Shown here: one piece after another, positions 8,870 through 18,107 of the stretch | How the letters are laid out: each line of letters starts with the position of its first letter | Numbering within the stretch: the first letter of the stretch is position 1 | Origin: Candidatus Firestoneibacteriota bacterium | GTDB taxonomy: Bacteria > Oederibacteriota > D2-FULL-39-29 > CAIOVX01 | DNA length: 57,689 bases | NCBI GenBank assembly: GCA_903861835.1 | Contig: CAIOVX010000089.1 | Coordinates: 1 to 57,689, forward strand | Direction of reading: 5' to 3' | Program-made: the position numbers and the translations under genes | Notes under the pieces: model-generated | Told to the model about the DNA's origin: nothing | Database searches by the model: none | What the model saw: only the letters and a program-made list of their open reading frames with translations

Positions 8870-9976
8870 TTATTTGAAAAATCCGTTAATGGCCTTAAGT
8901 ATTCTGCCTGCCGCCTTGCCGTCCCCGTAGGGATTGCCGGCCCGGCTCATCTTCCTGTAAATACTCTTAGAGTGCAGGAGACTGCCGCACCATTTCACTA
9001 TTTTTTTTCTGTCAGTCCCGACAAGGACCGCGTTACCTGCCGCGACGCCTTCCGGCCTCTCTGTGACATTACGCATTACCAGCAGCGGCTTGCCGAGCGA
9101 CGGAGCCTCTTCCTGCACGCCCCCGGAATCCGTGACAATAAAAAATGCGTTATACATAAGGTGAAGGAAGTTATTATAGTCCTGCGGCGGAATAAGTTTC
9201 ACATTTCTCAGCCCGCCGAGAAGTTCCTTCACGGGCTGCTGGACATTCGGATTCAGATGGACGGGATAAACTATCAGAACATCTTCTTTTTTCGCGACAT
9301 CCCGAAGCGCCAGGCAGATATCTCTCATTCCCGCACCGAAATTTTCCCTGCGGTGCCCGGTGACCAGAATCATCCTTGGGTGGGGAGCAATCCCGAAATT
9401 TTGTCCGAAGTATTCCCAATATTTCCTGCTGTCTTTTTTGATCTCTTTCAGCCGCATCATAAGCGCGTCTATGCCGGTATTGCCGGTCACGACAATGCGC
9501 TTCTTTTCTATGCCTTCCTTTAGCAGTATCTTTGCGGATTCTTTAGTGGGCGGGAAGAACAAATCTGCCGTCTGGGTGATAAGCCGGCGGTATATTTCTT
9601 CCGGGAAAGGCTGGTACTTGTTATTGGTTCTAAGCCCGGCTTCCACGTGGGCCACGGGAATCTTAAGGTAAAAGGCCGAAAGAGCTCCGGCAAAAGAGCT
9701 GGTGGTGTCGCCCTGGACCACGACAACATCGGGCTTTTCTTTTTTCATAACCGGTTCAAGTTTAGCAATCAGGGAGGCCGTGAGAAACCCGAGAGTCTGT
9801 CCTTTCTTCATAACTTTTAGGTCGTACGAGGGTTTGACTCCGAATAGTTTAAGGGTCTGGCGCAGCATTTCCCGGTGTTGGCCGGTTACGCATACTACCG
9901 GATGTTTTGTTTTCTTGATCAAAGGAGCCATCTTTACGGTTTCCGGCCTGGTGCCGAAGACATACATTATTTTCAT
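8870..9976 (-). CDS. wecB: UDP-N-acetylglucosamine 2-epimerase (non-hydrolysing)
   Basis: A 368-residue cytoplasmic enzyme converting UDP-GlcNAc to UDP-ManNAc, a precursor for surface glycans. Family motifs are intact: GTRPE near the N-terminus, HVEAGLRT, GHRRENFG and TDSGGVQEEA with the catalytic acidic and basic residues. Length matches the WecB family. It sits between a DegT-type aminotransferase and the export permease with gaps of only a few bases, so it supplies sugar nucleotide to this operon. No UDP-ManNAc dehydrogenase (WecC) is present, so the fate of ManNAc is open. Wzm, Wzt and WecB together point to an ABC-dependent polymer containing ManNAc or a derivative. Confidence 0.93.
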   Translation of the reverse strand: MKIMYVFGTRPETVKMAPLIKKTKHPVVCVTGQHREMLRQTLKLFGVKPSYDLKVMKKGQTLGFLTASLIAKLEPVMKKEKPDVVVVQGDTTSSFAGALSAFYLKIPVAHVEAGLRTNNKYQPFPEEIYRRLITQTADLFFPPTKESAKILLKEGIEKKRIVVTGNTGIDALMMRLKEIKKDSRKYWEYFGQNFGIAPHPRMILVTGHRRENFGAGMRDICLALRDVAKKEDVLIVYPVHLNPNVQQPVKELLGGLRNVKLIPPQDYNNFLHLMYNAFFIVTDSGGVQEEAPSLGKPLLVMRNVTERPEGVAAGNAVLVGTDRKKIVKWCGSLLHSKSIYRKMSRAGNPYGDGKAAGRILKAINGFFK

Positions 9977-9980
9977 CGCT

Positions 9981-11072
9981 TCACCCCTTGAAATTATTTA
10001 TAGCAGCGATCATATAATCCAGCTGTTCCCCGGAGAGTTCCGGGTGTATCGGCAGACAGAGCACTTCCCGGGAAGCCTTCTCGGCCTCCGGCAGGACATC
10101 CATATAGCCGGCCTTCATATAAACTTCCTGTTTATGAAGCGGCGAAGGGTAATGCACTCCTGTCATTATTCCGTTAGCTTTAAGATATTCCGCCAATTGA
10201 TCCCTGTGACTGTGCCGGACAGTGTACTGGTGGTAAACGTGCGAACTCTGCTCGTCAGCGCGCGGAGTAATCACGCCCTTCAAAAGAGAAGTCAGTTTTT
10301 TGGCGTTCTTCCTGCGTTTCTCATTCCAACCCTCAAGATATTTCAATTTAACTCTGAGGATTGCCGCCTGAACTTCGTCAAGCCTGCTGCAAACCCCTAT
10401 CTCGGAGTGCGCATACTTCTTTACGGAACCGTGGTCGCGCAGTATTGAAAGCTTCGCCGCCAGCTCGCTGTTGTTCGTAACCACCATTCCTCCGTCGCCG
10501 GCCGCGCCGAGATTCTTGGTGGGATAGAAACTAATACAGCCGGTATCGCCGAAAGAGCCGGTCATTTTACCTCTGTACTTTGCGCCGAGCGCCTGCGCGT
10601 TATCCTCTACAACATTAAGACCATTATTCTTCGCAAGGGTCATTATCAGGTCCATCTCCGCAGGCTGCCCGTATAGGTGCACGGGTATGATTGCTTTTGT
10701 GCGGTGAGTTATGAGCTTTTCAAGTTTAACCGGATCAATATTGTAGGTGTCCGGGGTGATGTCGCAAAAAACCGGCTTGGCTCCGCACATTGAGACCGTT
10801 TCAGCGGTTGCAAAGAAAGTGAATGCCGGAACTATGACTTCATCCCCTTCCCTGATGCCAAGCACCTTAAGGGAAAGGTAAAGCGCGTCTGTCCCTGAAT
10901 TCAAAGCCACCGCGTGCTTAACCCCGGAATACTTCGCTATTTCTTCTTCCAGTTTCTTGACTTCCGGTCCGTTGATGAAAACTCCTTCTGAAAGGACCTT
11001 GATGACCGCGCTGTCAAGCTCGGCCTTTATGGTGTTGTACTGCGCCTTAATGTCTATAATCGGTATTTGCAT
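9981..11072 (-). CDS. DegT/DnrJ/EryC1/StrS sugar aminotransferase
   Basis: A 363-residue PLP-dependent aminotransferase that converts a keto-sugar nucleotide to an amino-sugar. The PLP lysine is K186 within SFYPTKNLGA, and GTD at 60-62 and EDNAQ at 156-160 contribute the phosphate and pyridine contacts. Length is normal for the family. It is the first gene of the polysaccharide operon and is preceded by CAGGAG and by an ACGTT repeat array. Neighbouring wecB suggests amino-sugar synthesis for a surface polymer. Members act on the C3, C4 or C5 keto group, and which one cannot be read here. Confidence 0.9.
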   Translation of the reverse strand: MQIPIIDIKAQYNTIKAELDSAVIKVLSEGVFINGPEVKKLEEEIAKYSGVKHAVALNSGTDALYLSLKVLGIREGDEVIVPAFTFFATAETVSMCGAKPVFCDITPDTYNIDPVKLEKLITHRTKAIIPVHLYGQPAEMDLIMTLAKNNGLNVVEDNAQALGAKYRGKMTGSFGDTGCISFYPTKNLGAAGDGGMVVTNNSELAAKLSILRDHGSVKKYAHSEIGVCSRLDEVQAAILRVKLKYLEGWNEKRRKNAKKLTSLLKGVITPRADEQSSHVYHQYTVRHSHRDQLAEYLKANGIMTGVHYPSPLHKQEVYMKAGYMDVLPEAEKASREVLCLPIHPELSGEQLDYMIAAINNFKG

Positions 11073-11097
11073 AATTGGGGCTCCTGAATAAATGGTC

Positions 11098-11134
11098 TAT
11101 AACGTTATAACGTTCTTAACGTTTTTAACGTAAA
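11098..11134. repeat. 9-bp ACGTT array (reverse orientation)
   Basis: Four units of 8-9 bp read TATAACGTT, ATAACGTTC, TTAACGTTT and TTAACGTAA. This is the reverse-complement orientation of the array at 32-62. It lies just upstream of the DegT-type gene and 35 bp downstream of the next gene's stop. AACGTT is itself palindromic, so orientation is read from the flanking A/T bases of each unit. Confidence 0.8.
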
Positions 11135-11169
11135 CATCTTCCAGAAAACATAGCATCATCTAATTGAGG

Positions 11170-12201
11170 TTACTTTACGCCCTGGATATCGCTTTTTTGC
11201 CGTATTTCGCGCACATCTCCCGTATACCGGCCGTAATGGAGCTCGTTCCTTCTGACCAGACTCCCCGAAATATCCTTATCCCCTGTCCTGATGCGGAAAT
11301 CCTGGACTAAGCTGACTTCGAAATTGTCCGGGATGGGAGCCGGCTTTAGCACTTTCATCCCAAAGGTGAACTTCCCCTCATAATCGGTATTGAAGCCCTC
11401 CATCTTGAAATTGAAATACTCCGGTGGAAGCTTTAGAGCATTTTTAGCCATCTTAAGACCCTCTTCAATATGAATGCCTTCCGCCTGAAGCGGCTTGTTG
11501 AACTGGTCGATTACCTGGTAAATAATGAAGAGCGAGTAGCCGTAAAGCTCAGGACCTGATTCCTGTTTCAAATCGCGCTTTAGCTCTTTCAGCGCGAGCG
11601 GCTGGAAGACTGTGAGTGTTTTCACCGCAGAAACGGACTTGCTTTCCGTGCCGGAAACGAGAGTGTAGATCAGCATCGCTTCATTGCCGCCTTCGGCGCG
11701 GCTGCTCCGCCTCGCTTTGACCCTTATTTCAGGTTTATTTATATCTTCGGGATGCAAGGCTAAATCGTCTCCCTTAGCCAGCACCCACTTGTACTTAGTC
11801 CCTTCCGGCTGATTGGGAGCGGCGCGAAAGAACCTGGCAGGGCCGGGGCCGTCCGAGTAGTTCAGAACGATATCGGAATTAAAGCTCCCGCCGAGCACAA
11901 GCAGCCGTCTTGAACCCCAGCCAATCACGGCTCCTGCCGTGTCTTTGCAGGTAGCGGTAATTGCAACCGGATTTTTGGACGAAGGAAGCGCGGGCGCAGT
12001 CCAGTTCACCTTCGAAGAGTCTCCGGAAAATATACCTCCGGCGCCTCCGTCATCCCAGGTAAACTTAAGGCCCTCATTCCCCTCAACAGTAAGCTCCACA
12101 GCCTCGCCTGCCGGGACAATTGAACCCGGAGCCTTTATGTCAAAGGCTCCCGCACAAAAAGCAACGGACAGCAATAGCAGCAACAACGCAATTTTCTTCA
12201 T
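11170..12201 (-). CDS. Secreted protein of unknown function with Ig-like N-terminus
   Basis: A 343-residue protein with a clear Sec signal peptide (hydrophobic residues 5-17, cleavage near AFCAGA-FD). Residues 20-110 look like an Ig/PKD-type beta domain (repeated VEGNEG and WTAP-like strands) and residues 110-200 like a second beta domain. The C-terminal 140 residues are unrecognised. No catalytic motif is seen. It follows aroA by 10 bp and may be cotranscribed with the shikimate genes, though nothing links it to that pathway. It is probably periplasmic or surface-exposed. The start is an ATG shortly after the aroA-side GGGAGA. Confidence 0.7.
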   Translation of the reverse strand: MKKIALLLLLLSVAFCAGAFDIKAPGSIVPAGEAVELTVEGNEGLKFTWDDGGAGGIFSGDSSKVNWTAPALPSSKNPVAITATCKDTAGAVIGWGSRRLLVLGGSFNSDIVLNYSDGPGPARFFRAAPNQPEGTKYKWVLAKGDDLALHPEDINKPEIRVKARRSSRAEGGNEAMLIYTLVSGTESKSVSAVKTLTVFQPLALKELKRDLKQESGPELYGYSLFIIYQVIDQFNKPLQAEGIHIEEGLKMAKNALKLPPEYFNFKMEGFNTDYEGKFTFGMKVLKPAPIPDNFEVSLVQDFRIRTGDKDISGSLVRRNELHYGRYTGDVREIRQKSDIQGVK

Positions 12202-12211
12202 CCGATCTCCC

Positions 12212-13507
12212 TTATCTTTTCTTCTGCAGGCTTCTCAGCAGGTCAAAGAAACCCGGAAAAGAAGTTCCTATGCAGGCTGTATCAGAAATTATTGTTTTGC
12301 CGGAAACTGCCTGGCCCAGCACCGCAGCCATCATCGCTATTCTGTGGTCTCCGTAACTCTCGGTTCTCGCGGCTTCAAGACCCGCTCCGCCGTAGATTAT
12401 CATGCCGTCCGGAAGCTCTTTTGTTTTAACCCCGAATTTTGCCAATTCCGAGCAGACCGTTTTTATGCGGTCGCTTTCCTTAACGCGAAGCTCGCCTATA
12501 TCGCGAAAGATTGTTTTTCCTTTCGCCGACGAGGCCGCTGCCGCAAGCGCAGGTATCTCATCTATCAGCCGCGGGATAATACTGCCACCCACGGTTACGC
12601 CTTTTAGCGGCGCGTATTCAACCGTGATATCCGCCGAAGGTTCCGCTTTTCCGCCTCTCATATTTTTGAGTCTGATATTGGCGCCCATACGCTTTAGGAC
12701 TTCAAGCACCCCTGTTCTAGTCGGGTTGATTCCGACATTAAGCAGAGTAATTTTCGAGCCCCGCACAATACTGCCGGCGACAAGAAAAAAGGCGGCCGAG
12801 GAAATATCGCCCGGAACCTCAATGTTTGTTCCTTTAAGGCGCTGCCCGCCCCTCAACGACACCTTGTTGCCCTTGACCGAAAGTTTCACCCCGAATTTCA
12901 CAAGCATCCGCTCGGTGTGATCCCTTGACTTTTGCGGCTCAGAAACCGTTGTTTTTCCTTTCGCGTAGAGCCCGGCAAGGAGGAGGCAGGATTTTACCTG
13001 CGCGCTCGCCACTTTTGACCGGTAATTTATGGAACTGAGTTTTCCGCCCGTTACCGTAAGCGGGGCGAAATTTCCTCCGTCCTTTCCCGTAATTTTCGCG
13101 CCCATCCGCCGAAGAGGCTCAGTCACGCGTTTCATGGGACGGCCGCGAAGCGACGCATCCCCGGTTATCTTCGACGAAAAAGGCTGCCCGGCGAGAATTC
13201 CCAGCATCAAACGCGTAGTGGTTCCGGAATTTCCCGCGTCAAGGACCCTGCGGGGAGCTTTCAGACCAAAAGACCCGGCGCCTTTAATTTTAACATTGCA
13301 GCCTTTCCTTTCAATCGCAACTCCCAGCGCCTTAAAACAGCCGATAGTAGAAAGACAGTCGCCGGATTCAAGAAAGTTTGAAACGCGGGTCACTCCGCCG
13401 GCTATTGAGCCAAACATCACAGCTCTATGGGAAATTGATTTATCCCCGGGTATCTTTATCCTGCCGGAAAGCCCGAAGGAGCCGCAGACAGTATTCGAAT
13501 TCTTCAT
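12212..13507 (-). CDS. aroA: 3-phosphoshikimate 1-carboxyvinyltransferase (EPSP synthase)
   Basis: A 431-residue cytoplasmic enzyme that joins shikimate-3-phosphate and PEP to form EPSP, the sixth step of chorismate synthesis. The signature GDKSISHRA is at 21-29, LDAGNSGTTTRL at 89-100 is the PEP/S3P-binding loop, and RVKESDRIK near residue 345 is the second conserved motif. Length is standard. It lies 30 bp after a PPC-domain gene that is itself coupled to tyrA, so tyrA, PPC and aroA form an aromatic amino-acid operon. A G directly follows the LDAGNS core, as in ordinary enzymes, and no unusual substitution is evident by eye. Confidence 0.95.
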   Translation of the reverse strand: MKNSNTVCGSFGLSGRIKIPGDKSISHRAVMFGSIAGGVTRVSNFLESGDCLSTIGCFKALGVAIERKGCNVKIKGAGSFGLKAPRRVLDAGNSGTTTRLMLGILAGQPFSSKITGDASLRGRPMKRVTEPLRRMGAKITGKDGGNFAPLTVTGGKLSSINYRSKVASAQVKSCLLLAGLYAKGKTTVSEPQKSRDHTERMLVKFGVKLSVKGNKVSLRGGQRLKGTNIEVPGDISSAAFFLVAGSIVRGSKITLLNVGINPTRTGVLEVLKRMGANIRLKNMRGGKAEPSADITVEYAPLKGVTVGGSIIPRLIDEIPALAAAASSAKGKTIFRDIGELRVKESDRIKTVCSELAKFGVKTKELPDGMIIYGGAGLEAARTESYGDHRIAMMAAVLGQAVSGKTIISDTACIGTSFPGFFDLLRSLQKKR

Positions 13508-13537
13508 TATCTATCAACCCCAATTTGACCGATGCGA

Positions 13538-13969
13538 TTATAGCTTAAGCAGTGTCATTCCGGATTTCTTATCAAGTTCTCTGACTGCCCGGGATTCAAG
13601 CTCCATAAGAATGCCTTCCAGGACAATATAGGTTTTGCTATTCTTTCTGAGGCAACCGACCATCGCCTTCTTTCCCCTGCCGAGGCTCATATGCAGGTGT
13701 ATTTTTGGGTTTCCTTTTTCCGAAAAAAGCGTTCCTATGCCTACAACTTCATGCGCTCCTTTTACCGGAACAAACCAGGGATCCGGAGGGAGCACCGTTT
13801 TTTTTGGCCCGGTCACGACATCGCATTTTTCGATCGCGCCGATAAGATAAAGGATTCCGGACTTAATCTTTTCCTTCTTTGCCATAGAATAGAGCGATTC
13901 AAGCACATCGTCCCCGTTCTCTATTTTCACCACAAAGACTCTCTTTATTTTAGCCGAAGAATATTTCAT
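13538..13969 (-). CDS. PPC/DUF296-domain protein
   Basis: A 143-residue protein of the PPC (plant and prokaryote conserved, DUF296) family, which forms trimers. Bacterial members are small single-domain cytoplasmic proteins of unknown role. An upstream-extended frame of 192 codons exists, but the ATG at 13969 overlaps the tyrA stop as ATGA and begins exactly at the domain (MKYSSAKIKRVFVVKIENGDD). The family's HLH(M) metal-like motif is present as HLHMSLG near residue 96. Its position between tyrA and aroA suggests a role tied to aromatic biosynthesis, perhaps ligand sensing, but that is inference from position. Confidence 0.8.
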   Translation of the reverse strand: MKYSSAKIKRVFVVKIENGDDVLESLYSMAKKEKIKSGILYLIGAIEKCDVVTGPKKTVLPPDPWFVPVKGAHEVVGIGTLFSEKGNPKIHLHMSLGRGKKAMVGCLRKNSKTYIVLEGILMELESRAVRELDKKSGMTLLKL

Positions 13970-14796
13970 TTTAGTTTTCCCCTCATCCTGCTTGCCTTTG
14001 CCAGAAGCGGCAGAAGTTTCCTGCTCCCTGCGTTCTTTTTTATTTTCCTTAGGGCCGAGATAACTTTGTCTATTCCGAGCACGATATTTTTCCTGTTGGA
14101 AGAGGCTATCTCGCACCAGAGTTGCGGGCTTCCCGCGGCAATGCGCGTAGTATCGAGAAAACCTTTACCCAGAACACTCTCCCTCTTTTTATCGCCGTTT
14201 AGCACGGCCAGAACCAAAGCCGAGGCCGTAAAATGCGGCACGTGGCTGGTCAGAGCCAGCGTCCTGTCATGCTCGAAAGGCGACATAAGCATAACCCTGC
14301 AGCCGAGGCTCTTCCAGAACGCCGCGACGGAATTAACTGCTTTGCTTTTTGCGCCTTTCGCCGGAGTAACGATGCAAAGCGTTCCCCGAAACATCCTGCC
14401 GTCGGCATTGCCAACCCCGCGTTTGTGAGAACCCGCAATAGGATGAGAACCTACAAAGAAAACTCCGCGCGGAAGTTTTGCCGAACTTTTAACTATCCTT
14501 TCCTTTGTGCTTCCCGCATCTGTAATTATGCAGCCCGGTTTCAGGTTTGGCGCGATCTTTGCAAAAATATTTTCAATATGAACGACAGGCGTGCAGATAA
14601 TGACAAGGTCTGCCTCTTTGAGCGCAGAATAATCGGTAGACCAGGAGGAAACCGCTTTTTCCTTAAGGGCAAGACGAAGTTTCGCGCGGTTTCTGCCGAT
14701 TCCGATAACGTTGGAATAGCTCCGCCCGGCAAGCAAAGCTTTGCCTATGGAGCCTCCTATCAGGCCTGTGCCTATGACTGCGGCTGTCTTTTTCAT
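13966..14796 (-). CDS. tyrA: Prephenate/arogenate dehydrogenase
   Basis: A 276-residue NAD(P)-dependent dehydrogenase that decarboxylates prephenate or arogenate on the way to tyrosine. The Rossmann motif GTGLIGGSIG is at 9-18, and GSHPIAGSHKRG near 130 contains the catalytic histidine. It is a monofunctional form without a chorismate mutase or ACT domain. No Shine-Dalgarno sequence precedes the ATG. A TATAGT hexamer ends about 15 bases upstream, so the 5' leader may be very short. It is the first gene of the tyrA-PPC-aroA unit and overlaps the PPC gene by 4 bp. Confidence 0.9.
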   Translation of the reverse strand: MKKTAAVIGTGLIGGSIGKALLAGRSYSNVIGIGRNRAKLRLALKEKAVSSWSTDYSALKEADLVIICTPVVHIENIFAKIAPNLKPGCIITDAGSTKERIVKSSAKLPRGVFFVGSHPIAGSHKRGVGNADGRMFRGTLCIVTPAKGAKSKAVNSVAAFWKSLGCRVMLMSPFEHDRTLALTSHVPHFTASALVLAVLNGDKKRESVLGKGFLDTTRIAAGSPQLWCEIASSNRKNIVLGIDKVISALRKIKKNAGSRKLLPLLAKASRMRGKLK

Positions 14797-14867
14797 AATT
14801 ATCCATTTTACTATATTCCGAGCACGTAAACTACTGCGGAATTGCCTGAAAACACTTCAAGAAGAGA

Positions 14868-16844
14868 TTACCCGCCGGCCTTGAGTCCGGAATAATTAAT
14901 GTTGACCAGGGTTTTCAGGATAATTTTCTTGAGGGAAGGATTATTTGCCGAAGCGCATTTTACGAAGACCGGGATCCTGTCTTTTCTGGCTTCAAACTCG
15001 CGAAATTCTACCGGGCCGGTGAACCTGCCGCCTGTCCAAATATCCATCCACTCCCCTTCCGGAAGATATATGCTGCGCTTCTCGACGGGGCCAAGCACTG
15101 GGGCAACGAGCAGATCCTCGCCGAACATATACTGGTCTTCTATCGTCCTTACCCTCTTGTCCTGCGGAAAATCAAGATAGAGGTGGCGCATCAGAGGAAG
15201 CCCGTTCTTTACGCATTTTTTGGCCTCCTCGTTTAGGTATTGAAGCATAGCGTAGCGCAACTCCATATAGAACCTGTAAATTGCCCTGACTTCTTCCGGA
15301 AATTCATACGGCCAGGGAACGGTTCCGTGAATCTGAACGACAGGGGAAAATACCGCCAGCTCGATCCCTCTTATAAACACCTCAGTCTCATCATCTTCTA
15401 TACCCTCGCGTTTTGGTATATAACCGCCGAGATCGTGCGCCATGAAAGGAATTCCGGAAAGCCCGGAACTGAGTGACGCCGAGACAATAGCCCGAAGTCT
15501 CGTCCATTCCCTGCTCTGATCGCCCATCCAGATGAAGTGATACCTGTTGGAACAAATCCCGCCCCCGCGCGAGAAGTGCACGCCGCCCTCAGGGCGTTTG
15601 GAATTAAAATTCCCGTGCATGAGAATATTGTATTTGACCGGGTAGTACTGGTGAAGCCCCTTCGTATTTTTTAGACCTTTCAACACCACGCCGTCTTCAG
15701 GCACTTCTTCGTTAAAATCTATCTTCGCGCCGTCAAGCTGGATCTCTTTCAGGAGTTTTCCCCAGACCCCGTTCAGCCACCAGTCAACGGCTTTCTCGTC
15801 GGAAATATCAAGGAATACTGATACTTTCCTGTCAGGCGCGTCGCCGGGATTGTAATGTTTTGCTTCCTTGACCTCAACCCCGCCTTCCGCATTCTTTATA
15901 AAATATTCTTCCTTCGCTCCGTGCCATTTCCAGTTCTCTTTCTTCATCCGGCCGCAAGATTCGTAGACCATCACCTTCTTTCCCATTGAGTGGAGTTCCG
16001 CCACAATCTCTTTCAAACCGGCGTGCGTGGAACCGTCATACGGCTCCCAGCCTTCCATAAGTATTACACCCCAGGGGAAATTATTTTCCTTGAGTTTTGC
16101 AATCACGCCCCTTACTTTTTCAGGCGTAGAAAGCTCGCGCAGCCTCTCGTGCCTGCAGATCCAGGGTTCAAAACTCCATTTGGGGGGCAGGGGCGTCTTG
16201 CCGCAGAGGACCGAGAACATCTTAACGAGCATCTTCGGGTCTCTTTCAAGAAAAACATAGACATCGAGCACCGGACTTTCAGAAACAACGTGGATGCGGT
16301 TAGGCTCCATCTTCCCCACATTGAAACTCGCGGCCTCAAACCTGTTGAAGAAGAGGGCGTAGCCGGAGGTGCTGAAGAAGAAGGGGATAGGCACATAACT
16401 ATTATCTTCTATTTCATTCCAGCGGTCCTCTGCCCAAATACGGAACTCTTTTCCGCGCTGAGAAACTCCGTTGAAGCGCTGGCCCAGCCCGTAAATGAAT
16501 TCTTTTCTGTCAAGCGTGACCGAAATATTTGAGCCGTTGTTAAACGCGGAGGCTTTCTGGAGAGAACAAACGGTTTGCTCGGATTCATTTATAAATACGG
16601 CCTTGAAATTCTTCTTTGAGATCAAAACCGCGTACTTTCCGGCAAGCGGCTTGACTGAGATTACATTCTGGCTCACTTCAAGAATAGCGAGTTCTTCTTT
16701 TGGCTCCCGCGAACCGCCGTCAATTTCGGAGGCAATGGTCTGAACCGCCCCGCGCGTTTCCGCGGATTGAATGCGGCAGATATTAGCTGCCGGAAAAGTA
16801 AAGATCAGCCCGTGCGCGAGATATTGCTTCTGGCTTTTTGACAT
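14868..16844 (-). CDS. Glycoside hydrolase family 31 (alpha-glucosidase/alpha-xylosidase type)
   Basis: A 658-residue GH31 enzyme hydrolysing alpha-linked sugars by a retaining mechanism. It has an N-terminal beta-sandwich (about 1-200), a TIM barrel with the nucleophile region DGAKIDFNE (D376), and the acid/base region WMGDQSREW (D442). The C-terminal beta domains are short. No signal peptide is seen, so it is probably cytoplasmic and acts on imported oligosaccharides. Start ATG is preceded by GGAGG. Substrate (glucoside, xyloside or sulfoquinovoside) cannot be fixed from motifs alone. It is near a URO-D-like gene and the FAD oxidoreductase cluster, which suggests a catabolic neighbourhood. 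Confidence 0.92.
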   Translation of the reverse strand: MSKSQKQYLAHGLIFTFPAANICRIQSAETRGAVQTIASEIDGGSREPKEELAILEVSQNVISVKPLAGKYAVLISKKNFKAVFINESEQTVCSLQKASAFNNGSNISVTLDRKEFIYGLGQRFNGVSQRGKEFRIWAEDRWNEIEDNSYVPIPFFFSTSGYALFFNRFEAASFNVGKMEPNRIHVVSESPVLDVYVFLERDPKMLVKMFSVLCGKTPLPPKWSFEPWICRHERLRELSTPEKVRGVIAKLKENNFPWGVILMEGWEPYDGSTHAGLKEIVAELHSMGKKVMVYESCGRMKKENWKWHGAKEEYFIKNAEGGVEVKEAKHYNPGDAPDRKVSVFLDISDEKAVDWWLNGVWGKLLKEIQLDGAKIDFNEEVPEDGVVLKGLKNTKGLHQYYPVKYNILMHGNFNSKRPEGGVHFSRGGGICSNRYHFIWMGDQSREWTRLRAIVSASLSSGLSGIPFMAHDLGGYIPKREGIEDDETEVFIRGIELAVFSPVVQIHGTVPWPYEFPEEVRAIYRFYMELRYAMLQYLNEEAKKCVKNGLPLMRHLYLDFPQDKRVRTIEDQYMFGEDLLVAPVLGPVEKRSIYLPEGEWMDIWTGGRFTGPVEFREFEARKDRIPVFVKCASANNPSLKKIILKTLVNINYSGLKAGG

Positions 16845-16955
16845 TCAGCCTCCAACAAAGAAAACCAGGTTGATTATAGCAGGATTATTGGCGCGCGCAA
16901 AAGCATTAATAGCGCTTTAAAAACAAGCGTTTAATCACTTTCACTGCAGATGTTT

Positions 16956-18026
16956 CTATTCAAGCAATTTTGAATGTCCCCTTACGAATTCAAGGATATC
17001 TTCGGCGTCTTTTTTGTCTTTACAGCCCACCGTGAGAAAAACATTGCGCTCCTTGAGCTCTTCAATATGGGCCCGTACCTGCGAGCTGTTTGAATGAATC
17101 AGCAGATTGTGCCCGGCCGTAGCCGAAAATATCCGTCCCAGATCTTCGATAGGGGCTTTCGTCTTGGGATCCATCGATATCTCAAGCAGGGAAAGGCGCG
17201 GCAAAGAACAAAGACTCGGGAAATAATGCATCTTTTCATTATGCAGGTGATACATTGCGTGGTCATATTTTTCCAGAATACGCTTTTCGTAGGGATAGCC
17301 AAAGGTTTCGTATACTTCCGGAGAGCAGAGCATCGCGGCGTCATTTGAAAGATGGCCAATGGTGTTTTCCGGCATCCAGCCTCCCTCGCACAGGAGATGC
17401 GCCCTGCCTCCGTCAATATCATCGGCCCAGGAGAGCTGGCGCCTGAAATACCATTCAACCGCTTTGGTAAGGAATTCCATAAGGCGGTGGCAAAACTCCG
17501 GCTCAAGCAGAAAATCGGTGTAAATTTCGTTCCCTCTCAAAGCATCTGCCAGGTCCATCGGCGTCATCATCCCGCGCGTTGAAAGATAAAAGGTCCCGTC
17601 CTTTTTGCTCCTAAGATACTCGTATCCCTCTTTCATATACCGGAACCACCTGGTGTTTTCGCTGAGCGTCAATTTATCGATATCCCCGGGTTCTTTTATT
17701 ATAGGCACAGGCAGGCAGGTGTCTTTCTGAAGGTGAACCTCCATTCCAAGCCAGGCAGAATGCTCGGCTATCCCGAAATGAGGGCAGACAACCGGAAGCG
17801 TGTCATCGTCAATCCCTTCTTTGAAACGGAAATACGGACGGTTCCTCTTTAGCTTCCAGTCAAGCCATTCGCTCAACTGCCGGTCAAGGTCAAATTCATA
17901 GAGCGGCGGGATTTCAGGCCTCTCAACGGGAGCCGACACGCTTACCAGAAAATGCCCCGGCTCTTTTTTTGCGTAAAATGCCCTTGCGCGTTTTACAACT
18001 TTGGCCGTATGCTCATTAAGGTTCAC
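16956..18026 (-). CDS. Uroporphyrinogen decarboxylase-like protein
   Basis: A 356-residue protein of the URO-D/MtaA/CmuA superfamily, judged from its overall pattern (an HLHNEKMHYF segment around 255-265, LEISMDPKTKAP near 280 and IHSNSSQVRAHIEEL near 315). Such paralogues are abundant in polysaccharide-degrading candidate phyla and are thought to act in methyl or one-carbon transfer rather than haem synthesis. No other haem gene is nearby, which fits that view. The start codon is GTG with a strong GGAGGAAATT ribosome site. It is divergent from the Cys-rich gene at 18108 with only about 80 bp between them. Substrate unknown. Confidence 0.72.
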   Translation of the reverse strand: MNLNEHTAKVVKRARAFYAKKEPGHFLVSVSAPVERPEIPPLYEFDLDRQLSEWLDWKLKRNRPYFRFKEGIDDDTLPVVCPHFGIAEHSAWLGMEVHLQKDTCLPVPIIKEPGDIDKLTLSENTRWFRYMKEGYEYLRSKKDGTFYLSTRGMMTPMDLADALRGNEIYTDFLLEPEFCHRLMEFLTKAVEWYFRRQLSWADDIDGGRAHLLCEGGWMPENTIGHLSNDAAMLCSPEVYETFGYPYEKRILEKYDHAMYHLHNEKMHYFPSLCSLPRLSLLEISMDPKTKAPIEDLGRIFSATAGHNLLIHSNSSQVRAHIEELKERNVFLTVGCKDKKDAEDILEFVRGHSKLLE

Positions 18027-18107
18027 AATTTCCTCCGAAAATCCTGCTATTGCCGCATGCGGATTTTTCTGTTATTATTTATAGACTAACGAGCCATAGG
18101 AGCCAAT

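Noticed and set aside
8780-9523. A 247-codon plus-strand open frame opposite wzm and wecB
   Set aside because: It is antisense to two recognisable genes and has no ribosome site or domain pattern.
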